Position numbers and translations under genes: made by a program
In this document: positions 1 through 11,435 of the stretch, piece after piece
Layout of the letters: each line of letters opens with the position of its first letter
Position numbering within the stretch: the first letter of the stretch is position 1
The notes under the pieces: generated by a model
What the model was told of the DNA's origin: nothing
Database searches by the model: none
What the model saw: the letters and a program-made list of their open reading frames with translations, nothing else
DNA from: Mytilus edulis
Lineage: Eukaryota > Mollusca > Bivalvia > Mytilida > Mytilidae
Assembly: GCF_963676685.1 (NCBI RefSeq)
Contig: NC_092350.1
Span: 7,305,486-7,369,485 of the forward strand
Length of the DNA stretch: 64,000 nt
Reading direction: 5' to 3'

Positions 1-713
1 GTGTGAGGACCTACGTGGACAACCAGATGAACAGGCGTCTCCAACGAGTTGGTATGCCATACGGATATGTGGCTCCACGACTAGAGGCACCACGATGCTC
101 TCGTCGTCTTTTAGGGTTGGAGCCAGAACCAGTACTTCTCCCAGTTGCGTCTCCTGAGCTGCCAAGAAATGATCAACCTGAACATTTCGAAGCAGTTATT
201 GTACCTCGGGCACGATTATTCTCCGTCATAGTTCCTGAAGCAGCTATTCACATTGCTGATGACGAGGATGATATGGTTGAGGTTGAGATAGCTGGCGAGG
301 AGCTCTCGGTTCTGGAGGACGAAGAGGTCATCGAGCTGTCTCTGCTGTGTGGTATGGACACAACGGTGGAGGAACCAGCCGACTGGTTCCTGGAGAAGAC
401 AGTGTCTTTCCTGCCAACAGAGGAGGAGACTGTTTTGTTCGAGGAGGTAGTGGATGAGGATGCAACAACCAACCATGCTGAAGAGACTGTCTGGTATGGT
501 CCTGAAGAGGTTGAGGTTCCAGCCACACCAGTCACACCTTATGTTGTTATAGGTAATGATGTAGGTGTTCCTTTGGACTGGGAGGTAATCCCTGCTCCAG
601 TGGTTGAGGTTGCTCCTGTCCCTGAGGCAGCTGGGAGGTTTGTTGGGTGGAGACAGGTGGCTAGAGTGCTAGGCTGCCTTGTTACTTCATACCAAACTGT
701 CTCAGCTGTCTAA
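1..713 (+). CDS. 3' part of an acidic protein gene, unrecognised
   Basis: An open frame runs from the window edge to a TAA at 711-713. The codon at 3-5 is GTG, not a eukaryotic start, so the frame probably continues upstream; the first ATG inside is at 27. About 236 residues are visible. The first 45 are basic (RRLQR, SRR). Residues about 85-175 are strongly acidic (DDEDD, EELSVLEDEE, TEEETVLFEE), followed by a proline/valine-rich stretch (VPATPVTP, PAPVVEVAPVP) and a C-terminal tail with GWRQVARVLG. I see no transmembrane segment, signal peptide or catalytic motif. Base composition is far richer in G and C than the AT-rich sequence after the stop, which supports real coding. No AATAAA is obvious soon after the stop; an ATTAAA variant lies at 1004-1009. 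The family is not recognised, and the single-exon appearance would also fit a mobile-element or retrocopy origin. Confidence 0.6.
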   Translation, partial: VRTYVDNQMNRRLQRVGMPYGYVAPRLEAPRCSRRLLGLEPEPVLLPVASPELPRNDQPEHFEAVIVPRARLFSVIVPEAAIHIADDEDDMVEVEIAGEELSVLEDEEVIELSLLCGMDTTVEEPADWFLEKTVSFLPTEEETVLFEEVVDEDATTNHAEETVWYGPEEVEVPATPVTPYVVIGNDVGVPLDWEVIPAPVVEVAPVPEAAGRFVGWRQVARVLGCLVTSYQTVSAV

Positions 714-773
714 TTTTTTGGTTAATTTTTGGTAAATACATATACATTTTGTATATTTTCTTAAAAAAAGGAA

Positions 774-862
774 AATTGGAAAAGTATAAATTTTTGCTTT
801 AGTTTAAAAAAAAAAGTTTGGAAAAGTATAAATTTTTGTTTTAGTTTAAAAAAAAATGTTTG
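774..862 (+). repeat. Two tandem copies of a 42-bp AT-rich unit
   Basis: GGAAAAGTATAAATTTTTG recurs at 778 and 820, each time followed by TTTTAGTTTAAAAAAAA or a close variant. Confidence 0.7.
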
Positions 863-1168
863 GAAAAATTAATTTTTAAAACTTAACTTTTTGTTTTGAT
901 TTATGGTCATTCCTTTTATTTTTGAAAGATTTTCATTCTTTGCTAAGTAACACAATTTCTTCAAACTTCAAAAGATTTTTTTTATAATTTTGGCTATTTA
1001 ATCATTAAAGGTTTTAAGAAAATATTTTGGTATAATTTAATTGAAAGTTTTTAATGTTTAATTTACTTTACTTGGAAATTTATAAAGAATGTGTGTCTGT
1101 GTTTTTGTAAGGTGACTGTTCTTTTTATCCAACACATGTTAAACTGTCAAAATGGATCACCATAATTA

Positions 1169-1396
1169 TCAGTCAGGTCAAGGTCAATCAGTATAGATAT
1201 CCAATCATTTCAGGTCAACATTTTCGTTTAAAGTTTGGTCATAAGTTAGAGGTTAAAAGTTCAGGTCAACATTGACAAGAAAAGAATGGTCATTACTCCT
1301 TTATAGGGTAGAGGTCTACTATAGAGTTAAGATCAAACTATTTGTAAGAATGGTTATATATAAGGTCAAAGATATGCAGTGTTAGGTCAAGGTCAA
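1169..1396 (+). other. Cluster of AGGTCA hexamers
   Basis: Seven AGGTCA hexamers on the plus strand: 1175, 1181, 1212, 1263, 1363, 1384 and 1390. Two pairs are directly abutting (AGGTCAAGGTCA at 1175-1186 and 1384-1395), and both contain TCAAGGTCA, the extended half-site bound by NR5A/ERR-type nuclear receptors. Equally, this may be a decayed AAGGTC simple repeat; no function is shown. Confidence 0.4.
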
Positions 1397-2287
1397 TGTT
1401 TACTTCTACAGAATGATTGTATCTGTTAGCAGGATCACAGATATGATTAATTGCTTAAAAGCAACAAGCACATGTAAGAAGCATATTCCTGCTAAACAGC
1501 TTTAAATATGTGTACTTATTTTCACAAATAAGAACAAAAATAGGTCCCTTCCCCAAGGGTTGACTGGGGTATAGAAATATGGTCATCCCTTGGTCTTCAT
1601 TTGACCGGCAGTAAAATGCTTGCCAAAGATCAGCCACCGTTTAGTTAATACATAGCCACATCCTGTTAAAATTTAAAATTAAAAAGTTGCATCTAATACC
1701 AGAGTAACTTTTAACCCGAAGTGTGACAGAGAAACAAACGAACAGACAGACAAAGGAACGGACGAACAGGTAAGACCAGAAAATTTTGATGAAAAATACA
1801 AAATATTTCCTTTGACTCCGTTAAAACATTTAAATTGTCACCACCCTTTAGAAAGAAAATGAACATTAAGTCCCCTACATAAATTTCATAGTTTAAATAA
1901 AGGGATTTTTTTCTGCAATTTTCACTTCTGGATGAAAGGATAAAATTACCACTTCTGTTTCATTATTCATGGAGAGCATTTATAAAAAAGTACCAATCAG
2001 AAGTAAAACAAAAAATGAAAATATCACTTATTTCCTATTAAACATCCCAAAAATTTCACATTTGTTCATTTTAACCTTGACCACTCTTTTAAAATTTAAT
2101 AAAATATTAAATAAGGTTTCTGTATCTGAATTTGGCAGCTTCTGATAAATTAAAGAATATATTTGGTATATATAAATCAATGAGGGGTACTAAACAAACA
2201 ACAAAAACAAGACGTCTTTAGGTCAACATAGTCTTCAACAAAGATAGGGATCTATACAATTTGTTCAGTGTTTATAGTTCATCAATT

Positions 2288-3312
2288 CATCAACAAAATT
2301 TACAAAATATCTATAAAGAAAAATGTCGACAAAATTTACTAAATATATAAATATCTATTAAAAGAAAAAAAGTCAACAAAATTTACTGAATATCTCGAAA
2401 GAAAAAAGTCCACAAAATTTACTAAATATTTCTAAAAGAAAAAAGTCGACATAATTAACTAAATATCTATAATGAAAGAAGCCCACAAAATTTACTAAAA
2501 AAAGAAAGTCCACAAAATTAACTAAATATCTATAAAGAAAAAAGTCCACAAAATTTAATAAATATCTATAAAGAAAAAAGTCCACAAAATTTACTAAATA
2601 TCTATAAAGAAAAAAGACCACTAAATTTACTAAATATCTCTAAAAGAAAAAAGTCCACAAAATTTACTAAATATCTATAATGAAAAAAGTCCACAAAATT
2701 TACTAAATATCTATAATGAAAGAAGTCCACAAAATTTACTAAAAAAAGAAAGTCCTTAAAATTAACTAAATATCTATAAAGAAAAAAGTCCACAAAATTT
2801 ACTAAATATCTATAATGAAAGAAGTCCACAAAATTTCCTAAAAAAAGAAAGTCCACAAAATTTACTAAATATCTATAAAGAAAAAAGACCACTAAATTTA
2901 CTAATTATCTCTTAAAAAAAAAGTCCACAAAATTTACTAAATATCTCTAAAAGAAAAAAGTCCACAAAATTTACTAAATATGTATAATGAAAGAAGTCCA
3001 CAAAATTTACTAAAAAAAGAAAGTCTACAAAATTAACTAAATATTTATAAAGAAAAAAGTCCACAAAATTTACTAAATATCTATACAGAAAAAAGTCCAC
3101 AAAATTTACTAAATATCTTTAAAAGAAAAAAGTCCACAAAATTTACTAAATATCTATAATGAAAGAAGTCCACAAAATTTAATAAATATCTATAAAGAAA
3201 ATAGTCCACAAAATTTACCAAATATCTTCAAAGAAAAAAGTCCTAAAATTTACTAAATATCTTTAAAGAAAAAAGTCTACAAAATTTACTAAATATCTTT
3301 TAAAAAAAATAA
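2288..3312 (+). repeat. Minisatellite, about 36-bp unit
   Basis: Roughly 25-30 imperfect copies of a unit of the type AAGTCCACAAAATTTACTAA followed by ATATCTATAAAGAAAA. Sub-variants (TAATGAAAGAAG, TAAAAAAAGAAAG) recur in the same order several times, which suggests amplification of multi-unit blocks. The many minus-strand open frames here are by-products of the period. Confidence 0.9.
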
Positions 3313-3361
3313 TAATAAAGCAAAATAATTTTAAAAAATTTCTCTTGCAATTAAATAAGCT

Positions 3362-4790
3362 TTAAATTTTTAATTCAGCAAAAGATTTTGGCTCACAACA
3401 ACTTGATGTGAATGATATTGCATTATTATAGTGTCTGAGTACAACATTATTACATAACTTGCTGGATTCAAATTTCATTTTTTTTACAAAAATATAAAGT
3501 ATATCCAAAGTTAACACTGGCAAGTCAAGTATAACAATGTATCTAACACTGCACAATCTGCATAAACCTGCATACCTGCATAGGATAATTAGCATTGCAT
3601 ATATAAATTAACATGTAAAGCTTATGCTGGCTTGCTGATGTTTTCTTTCATTGTTCTATTTAATTAACCCCTAGCCAAATATAGCAACATCTATTTAAAA
3701 TTGACCTGGGACTTGGATTTTGGGCAGGTAGGGAGGAATAAGGGAAATACCTTGGCCTGGGATTTTAGGGCTTAAAGAAAGGGGAGGGGAAACCTTGGGA
3801 CTCTGGTGAAGTGGGTATATAAAAGGAGAGGGGAATCCCAGGACCTGGTGTATTTGGGGAGATAAAAGAGGGAGAAGGTTACATCCACAGTCTGGTGAAC
3901 TGGGGGAGATAAAAGAGGGAATGGGGAAATAGTTGCTGTTCATTGAATGAAGTAAGTTATGTGTTAATGTTGTAATCACATTGTTGTGATGATTGTATTG
4001 TTGCTTTGAAGTTTGTGGAGCACATATACCCCAGTAATTTTGGATAGAAATGATAATGAAAAAATATTCCCGTTTAGACTTTGTTTTTAATAAAGATGAA
4101 TATTCAATTGTTCAAATTAACTATTAAAGTGGTCTTTCTTAAAGTTGTCAAATAAGAACCAAAGTGTACCTTTTAAACTTTAAAATATGAATTGAACATT
4201 GAATTAGAAACCTTTGGTTTAAACATTTATGCGTGTTTCTGAATTCCTTTCATTAAAATTGAGTAAATAAAATCTCACTCTATTTAAACAATTTTGTGTT
4301 GTAAAAAAACCCACAAAAACATACTTGACCTATAGTATAGAAACTTGTTTTTGTTGGAGACTATATTGACCTCTAGGGTCCAGGTTTTTTGTGTTGTTTA
4401 ATTGCGGTCTCAATAACATAATCCCTAAAGTTATTTTCCATTAATAATAAACAAAGGACAAATTACAAAAAACCCAGAATATCCTAATCATTCATATAAA
4501 CTTATAATAACTGTTAATTTTCCTTCAAAATATGTTTCACACATCTCCTTCGTTTAGATAAATTTCAAAGTGAAACAGAAAATGGAAGCCAAATAATTAA
4601 AATTTAGATCAATTGAAATAGCCTCCCCACTTAAAAAAAAAATAAAGAACAAATTTTAACAGAAAAAAGGGGGAGGGAAACCTAAAGATACAGAATTTAA
4701 ATAGTGATAAAAAGATCCTCCATCCTTTTCTAAACTTCTTTTTAAAGTTTTAAACTTGGTAAATTAGATGTCCCCTGAATTTAGAGTATC
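3362..4790. other. AT-rich stretch with one G-rich repeat block
   Basis: No gene recognised. The only distinct piece is the purine-rich block at 3705-3930; the rest is AT-rich. Confidence 0.4.
3705..3930 (+). repeat. Diverged G/A-rich repeat block
   Basis: Three or four diverged units of about 60 bp built on CTGGTG, a short gap, and GGGGAGATAAAAGAGGGA; the clearest are around 3840-3925. The plus strand is strongly purine-rich with repeated GGG runs. Confidence 0.5.
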
Positions 4791-5315
4791 CATGGGAACA
4801 TGTCTCATTTTTACCAGAAATTAATATACCCATAGGAACAATTACAGTACATGTTCCTCTTCAAAGTAATAAAGGTATCCATAGGAACATCACATCACAT
4901 GTTCCTCTCCAAAGTAATGAAGGTATCCATAGGAACATCACATGTTCCTCTTCAAAGTAATAAAGGTATCCATAGGAACATCACATCACATGTTCCTCTC
5001 CAAAGTTATGAAGGTATCCATAGGAACATCACATGTTCCTCTTCAAAGTAATGAAGGTATCCATAGGAACATTTCATGTTCCGCTCAAAAGTAATGAAGG
5101 TTTCTATAGGAACATCATATGTTCCTCTTCAAAGTAATAAAGGTATCCATAGGAACATCACATGCTCCACTCAAAAGTAATGAAGGTATCAATAGGAACA
5201 TCACATTTTCCGCTCAAAGGTAATGAAGGTATCCATAGGAACATCACATGTTCCTCTCCAAAGTAATGAAGGTATTCATAGGAACATCACATGTTCCTCT
5301 CCAAAGTAATGACAG
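4790..5315 (+). repeat. Minisatellite of about 43 bp with an embedded palindrome
   Basis: About 11 copies of a unit containing AGGTATCCATAGGAACATC and GTTCCTCTTCAAAGTAATGA. Most copies hold GGAACATCACATGTTCC, a perfect 7-bp inverted repeat around CAC. Some carry an extra ATCAC between the arms. Confidence 0.9.
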
Positions 5316-5534
5316 AATTGGCTTTACAATGAACTTTGAACTCAAAGACATGGATACACATGTTTCAGAAAAGTAAGTTTGGTACCTATATCTCTTTTCA
5401 CACTTTTGTTATTTTTAAATCATTTGTAAATTTAATTGTAAATGTAACATATTTAAGTTGTCAAATTTTTGTGTAAAAAGGGGAATGACCATATAAACTT
5501 TTATTTTTTTATTATAAATTTTATTATTTTTGTT

Positions 5535-5908
5535 ATCATGATACAGAATGGATACATTCTTTTAACTGGAATTTGGAGGATTTAATTATATCATGATACA
5601 GAATGGATACATTCTTTTAACTTGAATTTGGAATTTAATGAAATCATGAAACGGAATGGATACATTTCTTTTAACTTAAATCTGGGGGAATCAATTATAT
5701 CATGATACAGAATGGATACATTCTTTTAACTGGAATTTGGAGGATTTAATTATATCATGATACAGAATGGATACATTCTTTTAACTTGAATTTGGAATTT
5801 AATGAAATCATGAAACGGAATGGATACATTCTTTTAACTGGAATTTGGAATTTAATGATATCATGAAACGGAATGGATACATTCTTTTAACTGGAATAAT
5901 GGGGATTA
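5535..5908 (+). repeat. Minisatellite P, about 55-bp unit, left block
   Basis: About six or seven copies with the core TATCATGATACAGAATGG followed by ATACATTCTTTTAAC. Each unit holds the palindrome TATCATGATA and the hairpin GAATGGATACATTC. The same unit resumes at 6905. Confidence 0.9.
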
Positions 5909-5989
5909 AAATAAACCCTTTAAAAAAGTGGGGTTTACTGTTTTACCTCTGTCTGTCTGTCCATCATTCAGTCTGTCAGCATCAACAAT

Positions 5990-6890
5990 CGTAACAAGGA
6001 TTTCTGAAATTTGGTTCAGTGTTGAAAAATGCAGCTTTATTGTTTACCTAACACTTGTATCATTTACACATGATAGCTAAGTTGAAAATTTTTGTCACTT
6101 ATTCTCCGGAACGTCAATACAAGGATTTCTGAAATTTGGTTCAGTGTTGATATAATGCAGCTATACTGTGTCATGCGTTTTTAGATTCATCACTCAACAA
6201 CTTCCTGTTTACTGAACACTCGTATCATTAACACATGTTAGCTAAATTGAAAATTTTCGTCACCTTGTTCTCCGGAACTTCAATACAAGGATTTCTTAAA
6301 TTTGGCTCAGTGTTGATATAATGCAGCTATACTGTGCCATGCGTTTTCAGATTCATCACTCGTCAACTTCCTGTATACCTAACACTTGTATCATTTACAC
6401 ATGATAGCTAAGTTGAAAATTTTCGTCACCTTTACTCGGGAATTTTATAAATACAAGGATTTCTGAAATTTGGTTCAGTGTTGATAAAATGCAGCTATAC
6501 AGTGCCGTGCGTTTTTAGATTCATCACTCAACAACTTCCTATTTACCGAACACTTGTATCATTTACACATGATAGCTAAGTTGAAAATTTTCGTCACCTT
6601 TTTCATGAGGAACTTCAATACAAGGATTTCTGAAATTTGGTTTCAGGGTTGATAGAAGTCGGCTTAACTGTGTGATGTATTTTCAGATTCATTACTCAAC
6701 GACTTCCTGTTTACCAAACATTTGTATCATTTACACATGATAGCTAAGGTGGAAATTTTTGTCACCTTATTCTCAGGAACTTCAATTCAAGGATTTCTGA
6801 AATTGGGTTTCTGAGGATTAATAATGGTCAGCTATACTGTGTGAGGTGTTTTTTGGATTCACAACTCAACAACTTTCTGCGTACTGAAGT
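5990..6890 (+). repeat. Tandem repeat Q, about 165-bp unit, lying inside P
   Basis: Six units beginning near 5994, 6119, 6284, 6452, 6615 and 6788 with ACAAGGATTTCTGAAATTTG. Each also carries ATGCAGCTATACTGTG, TTCATCACTCAACAACTTCC and ATTTACACATGATAGCTAAG. The first unit is shorter. Confidence 0.9.
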
Positions 6891-6904
6891 TTCACTTATT
6901 TTGC

Positions 6905-7130
6905 AATGATACGGAATGGATACATTCTTTTAACTTGAATTTTGGATTTATTTATATCATGATACGGAATGGATACATTCTTTTAACTTGATTTTTGAAT
7001 TTAATTATATCATGATACAGAATGGATACATTCTTTTAACTTGAATTTTGAATTTAATTATATCATGATACGGAATGGATACATTCTTTTAACTTGAATT
7101 TTGAATTTAATTATATCATGATACCTTTTT
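6905..7130 (+). repeat. Minisatellite P, right block
   Basis: Four more copies of the P unit (GATACGGAATGGATACATTC followed by TTTTAACTTGAATTTT), in the same orientation as the left block. Confidence 0.9.
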
Positions 7131-8391
7131 AAGAGTATACATTTTTATTTTCTGAGGATTGTTTTGATATGTGTAAGTGAACAGCAACCAACAACACAAA
7201 CAAAAAAACGTAAAAAGATTAGTTAATACATTTTAAATAAAGATAAATAATGTTAATACCTTTTGTCCTTCATTTGGAAATTTCAAGATAAAATAATATG
7301 GAAATTTATAAATGAAAAGGAATAATGCTATATTCCCTTTAAATTTTTATAAAACCATAATTCATGTTTGATGTTAAAGGTGAAATAATTTTTCAAATTT
7401 TCAAATTTTAGATCAAATTGCCCTTAAAAATCAGACGTAGAACATATATGTATCAGCTATTCCAAAACCATTTTACAGTTTTTAAAGGAACTTTCAGAAC
7501 AGAACATTTAAGATACCAATTTCGTAATGCAAGGTTTATCAGTATAATTTTGGGAATTTCCCAAAGTAAAGGGTGTTAGTCAGAGAAAGATCTCCAACCC
7601 TTCCGGGATACATTATTCTGACTCGGAGTCAACTAGACTTTGCTCTTACTTTTAAATACTACTTGCTTAAGGGAGAAGCAGCAAATATCCCTTTTAAAGT
7701 CTTTAGTTTGTCCATACATGGGATAGAGCCCTTTACCTCCAACATATCAGGCAAGCATAGGACCATTGAGAAGGTTATAATTGGTAGTGAAAAGTATTCT
7801 TTTTAAAATATTCATATTCATTTTATTTTTGTTTATTTGAAAATGAACTGTTACTCATTTAGACTGTTGTTCAATTCCTAGTAGTAACCTAAGAAAACAT
7901 AAATTTTTATATTTGGTTTAAAAATATTTTGGTTTGAAAAGTTAATCAAAATATTTAATCGAAAAGTATGTCTCCATGCAAAATTATCCATCCCTCTACA
8001 GGACTTGTATCTTAATATAAAAACATCTTATTCTTAAAGTATCAACACTAACCATTACAAACAATTGATACTTAATTAAATAGGTTTAAGGATGGAAGAC
8101 AAGAGAGGGAGAGAAATGAGAGGGGAGGGGATAGGGGAGAGAGAATAGAGATTGATGGAGTGAGTTTTCAGATAAGGGTTTAAGGTACTAGTCTTGTAGA
8201 GGGATATGTCTTCTTGTAAAGTTTATGTATTCAGTCAAAAAAGAGAACTTCTTGTTAACAATATGAATATGAGTAGGAATACAAACCAATTTTTTTTTTG
8301 GTATGCAAATCCAGTCTGAAAGTCCTTGTTTTAAATAATGGGTCTATTACATTTCAAAATTATTTCCAAGTCTGTAAAATGTTTGTGACCC
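7131..8391. other. Non-coding stretch, nothing firm
   Basis: AT-rich. A frame of 77 codons at 7573-7806 has no ATG start and no splice context that I can defend; the sequence from about 7575 to 7740 may be a decayed dispersed repeat. A purine tract (GAGAGGGAGAGAAATGAGAG type) lies at about 8093-8160. Confidence 0.35.
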
Positions 8392-8533
8392 CAGTGGCCG
8401 ATCCAGGGGTTGGGGTTGGAACCCCCCCTTTTTTTTTAATGATAATGCATTTAAATGGGGATATATATTTAAAACCCGCACTTTCTCCTGGGTTGGATCC
8501 CCCTTTTTTTAAAGATTGCTGGGTCCGCCTCTT
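8392..8533 (+). mobile_element. Small TIR element, CAGTGGC(C/G)GATCC family
   Basis: Starts CAGTGGCCGATCCAGG and ends CTGGGTCCGCC, an imperfect inverted repeat. Inside are the GTTGGAACCCCCC and TTGGATCCCCC blocks seen in related copies at 43665 and 45775. It is non-autonomous with no coding capacity. Confidence 0.6.
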
Positions 8534-8584
8534 AACCCCTTTTCCCTTCCTATTTGGTAAAGACATATAAGATTGTGTTCATAG

Positions 8585-8835
8585 TACACAGATGCCCCAT
8601 CCGCACTATCATTTTCTATGTTCATTGGACTTTGAAAATGAAGAAAAAACCTCTAATTTGGCATTAAAATTAGAACGATGATACCATAGGGAACATGTGT
8701 ACTAAGTTTCAAGTTGATTGGACTTCAACTTCATCAAAAACTACCTCAACCGAAAACTTTAACCTGAAGCGGGACGGACAAACTAACAAACGGACGCACA
8801 GACAAGAAAACATAATGCCCATAAATGAGGCATAA
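8585..8835 (+). mobile_element. Dispersed repeat D (copy 1)
   Basis: Matches, in opposite orientation, the sequence at 47878-48115. Shared blocks are ATCATTTTCTATGTTCA, CTAATTTGGCATTAAAATTA, TTGATTGGACTTCAACTTCA and the tail CTGAAGCGGGACGGACAAAC. I recognise it as a widespread mollusc repeat ending in a GGAC-rich tail. Confidence 0.75.
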
Positions 8836-9330
8836 TAAATGTTTGCCTTGGAAAACTCCCTTAACAATTTGTATAACAACAGCCAGTCTAGCCTGTCATA
8901 ATTCAGTAACTTGCAAGTTATTTATCTATTCTTGATAGATATGACTGTTTCAATGCCACTTGTAGTACTCCTAGCTATTACAAGGCTGCCAGTTTTTATT
9001 GGTGGCAGAAGCCATATAAATGGCACCTGAAAAACCACTGACCTTCAGTGTCTGTAAATGTTGTCCTAAGTTTCTGTTGAAATGTTTGTACTGGTTTGAG
9101 GTATTGCTGATTAAAAGTGTTGACGTCTGATTAAACAAAAAACATCCTTTACCAAATTGTCCAATTCACAACTTCTGGGGAGATAAACGTATTGAAATAA
9201 ATCCTTTACAACAACTTTGGATCAATATCTTATAACGGGTACTCTGATAATATTTTTGGAAAGATTTTCAGAAAAGCAATTTAAAAATGTGTTAAAGGTA
9301 TATTCTCTAAATTAATAAAATAATTGGTCC
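8836..9330. other. Non-coding, nothing seen
   Basis: AT-rich sequence without a convincing frame or repeat. Confidence 0.4.
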
Positions 9331-9334
9331 AGTG

Positions 9335-10375
9335 ATCAATGAAGAATGAAAAGATGAGATGTGGTCAATATGCCAATGAGATGTGGTTTTGAATAAAGCT
9401 AATAATGTGCTAAGAATGCCAATGAGATGTGCTAAAAATGCCAATGAGATGTGTTAATACAACTAATGAGATGCACTAAGAATGCAAATAAGATGTGGTA
9501 TGAAGCTAATGAGATGTGCTTAGAAAGCCAATGAGATGTGGTAATAAAGCTTATGGATGTGTCAATAAAGTTAATGAGATACACTAAGAATGCAAATGAG
9601 TTGTGGTAAAAAAGCTAATGAGATGCGCTGAGAATACACATGAGATGTGGTAGTAAAGCTAGTTAGATGCACTAAGAATGCAAATGAGATGTGGTAATAA
9701 AGCTAATGAGTTGCATTAAGAATGCACATGATATGTGGTAATAAAGCTAATGAGACGTGCTAAGAATGCCAATGAGATGTGCTAAAAATGCCAATGAGAT
9801 GTGTTAATACAACTAATGAGATGCACTAAGAATGCAAATAAGATGTGGTATAAAGCTAATGAGATGTGCTTAGAAAGCCAATGAGATGTGGTAATACAGC
9901 TTATGGATGTGCCAATAAAGTTAATGAGATACACTAAGAATGCAAATGAGATGTGTTAATACAACTAATGAGATGCACTAAGAATGCAAATAAGATGTGG
10001 TAATAAAGCTAATGAGTTGCATTAAGAATGCACATGAGATGTGGTAATAAAGCTAATGAGACGTGCTAAGAATGCACATGAGATGTGGTAATAAAGCTAA
10101 TGAGACGTGCTAAGAATGCACATGAGATGTGGTAATAAAGCTAAGGAGATGTGGTAATAGTGCTAATGTGATGCACTCAGAATGTAAATGAGTTGTGGTA
10201 TTTATGCCAATACAATTTGGTAAGAATGCCAATGAGATGTAGTAAGGATGCCAATGAGATGTGGTAAGAATGCCAATGAGATGTGGTTAAAATGCCAATG
10301 AGATGTGGTTCGAATTCCAATGAGATGTGGTTAGAATGCCAATGAGATTTGGTAAGAATGCCATTGAGAACTATT
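9335..10375 (+). repeat. 22-bp minisatellite matching the head of family A
   Basis: Tandem 22-bp units. In the right third (10195-10370) they read AGATGTGGTAAGAATGCCAATG almost unchanged. In the left two-thirds alternating variants form 44-bp dimers (AATAAAGCTAATG units with AAGAATGCACATG units). A block of about 200 bp starting near 9405 recurs near 9765. The unit matches the first 22 bases of family A, AGATGTGGTATGATTGCCAATG. Confidence 0.9.
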
Positions 10376-10449
10376 AACCAGAGATTGAACCACAAGGCTG
10401 CACGAGTTATCTTTCTTTCATGTAGATTTTATGTATACTTTATAGATGT

Positions 10450-10500
10450 AGGAAGATGTGGTGTGAGTGCCAATGAGACAACTCTCCATCCAAATAACAA
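10450..10500 (+). mobile_element. Short family A-like head
   Basis: GGAAGATGTGGTGTGAGTGC followed by CAATGAGACAACTCTCCATC, the short relative of family A that also occurs near 34250, 35625 and 42605. It lies 75 bp after the 22-bp array it resembles. Confidence 0.65.
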
Positions 10501-11179
10501 TTTATGTATACTTTGTAAGCTCCCCTACAGCTGATAGTTTAACATTTTCAGCAATTTATGATTAAAGTTGCCCTTTCTTTTAATAAAATTATTTTATAAA
10601 TAAACTTTTATAATTTAGCAAGTAGAAAAAGCTTGCTATAAATCTCAAATTCAAAATTTTCTGAAAACCCCCCAGTAAGTAACCACTTTTGATTTTTTTT
10701 TGCCAAATTAAAAAAAAGATATACCAGTAAAGGCACTAGCATAGAAGATGTGTGGAATCAAATAGGTTACAACTATAGTGATAATGAAATATTCTAATAA
10801 TAACCAGTTTTAAATGTATGGACTTAATGGACTTATTGTATGATGTTATATGTGACCAGTCAGAATAGTGGACAATGAAATATTCAAATGATGGAACTGA
10901 CTGACTTTTAGTGAATAGACTAAATTCAGGATCGAACAGCTTTGGAATTCGACCGACAAGTAAATATTGACACCAGCCTTGTAACCAGCAAGTGAATTAT
11001 TGACATTTATATTGATGTGACCAGTATTCATGTAGATGGACAGTGCTAGTGGACTATAAACTGATAAATCTCACAGAAAGGCACATCACAACTGGGTCTG
11101 AAGCTGTTACATACAAAAGATGAGGTAATTATACTCAAAATACATAACATTACACTGAATGTGATTACATGTAGATGTA
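10501..11179. other. Non-coding, nothing seen
   Basis: AT-rich with no defensible exon. If the gene ending at 12589 has further exons upstream, I could not find them here. Confidence 0.35.
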
Positions 11180-11435
11180 AAACAGATGTGGTATGATTGC
11201 CAATGAGACAACTCTCAACAAGAGACCAAATTATCAAAAAATTAACAATTATAGGTCACTGTGCGGCCTTCAACAATGAGCAAAGCCCATACCACATAGT
11301 CCGCTATAAAAGGCCCTGAAATGAAAATGTAAAACAATTCAAACGAGAAAATATAAACGGCCTTGCTAACTTGTGTACCAAAAATTAACGAAAAAACAAA
11401 TATGTAAAAACTAAAACAAACGACAACCACTGATG
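11180..11435 (+). mobile_element. Family A repeat, 5' two-thirds
   Basis: Carries the family landmarks in order: GATGTGGTATGATTGCCAAT, GAGACAACTCTC, CGGCCTTCAACAATGAGCAA, GCTATAAAAGGCCCTGAAAT, AAACAATTCAAACGAGAAAA and AACGACAACCACTGA. It ends before the 3' repeats. I recognise it as a very abundant mussel repeat; it encodes no protein that I can see. Confidence 0.85.

Larger units (their letters stand above)
714..2287. other. AT-rich non-coding stretch with minor repeats
   Basis: No convincing coding frame. It holds a 42-bp duplication (774-862), a cluster of AGGTCA hexamers (1175-1395) and a short GAACGGAC-rich tail (about 1713-1772) of the kind that ends some mollusc repeats. The rest is AT-rich sequence with nothing recognisable. 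Confidence 0.5.

Noticed and set aside
2373..3100. Several minus-strand frames of 60-96 codons
   Set aside because: Translations of the 36-bp minisatellite.
4790..5315. Steroid-receptor response elements
   Set aside because: GGAACATCACATGTTCC has five bases between GAACA and TGTTC, while those receptors need three.
7573..7806. 77-codon plus-strand frame
   Set aside because: No ATG at the start, no clear splice sites, AT-rich background, and the region may be a decayed repeat.
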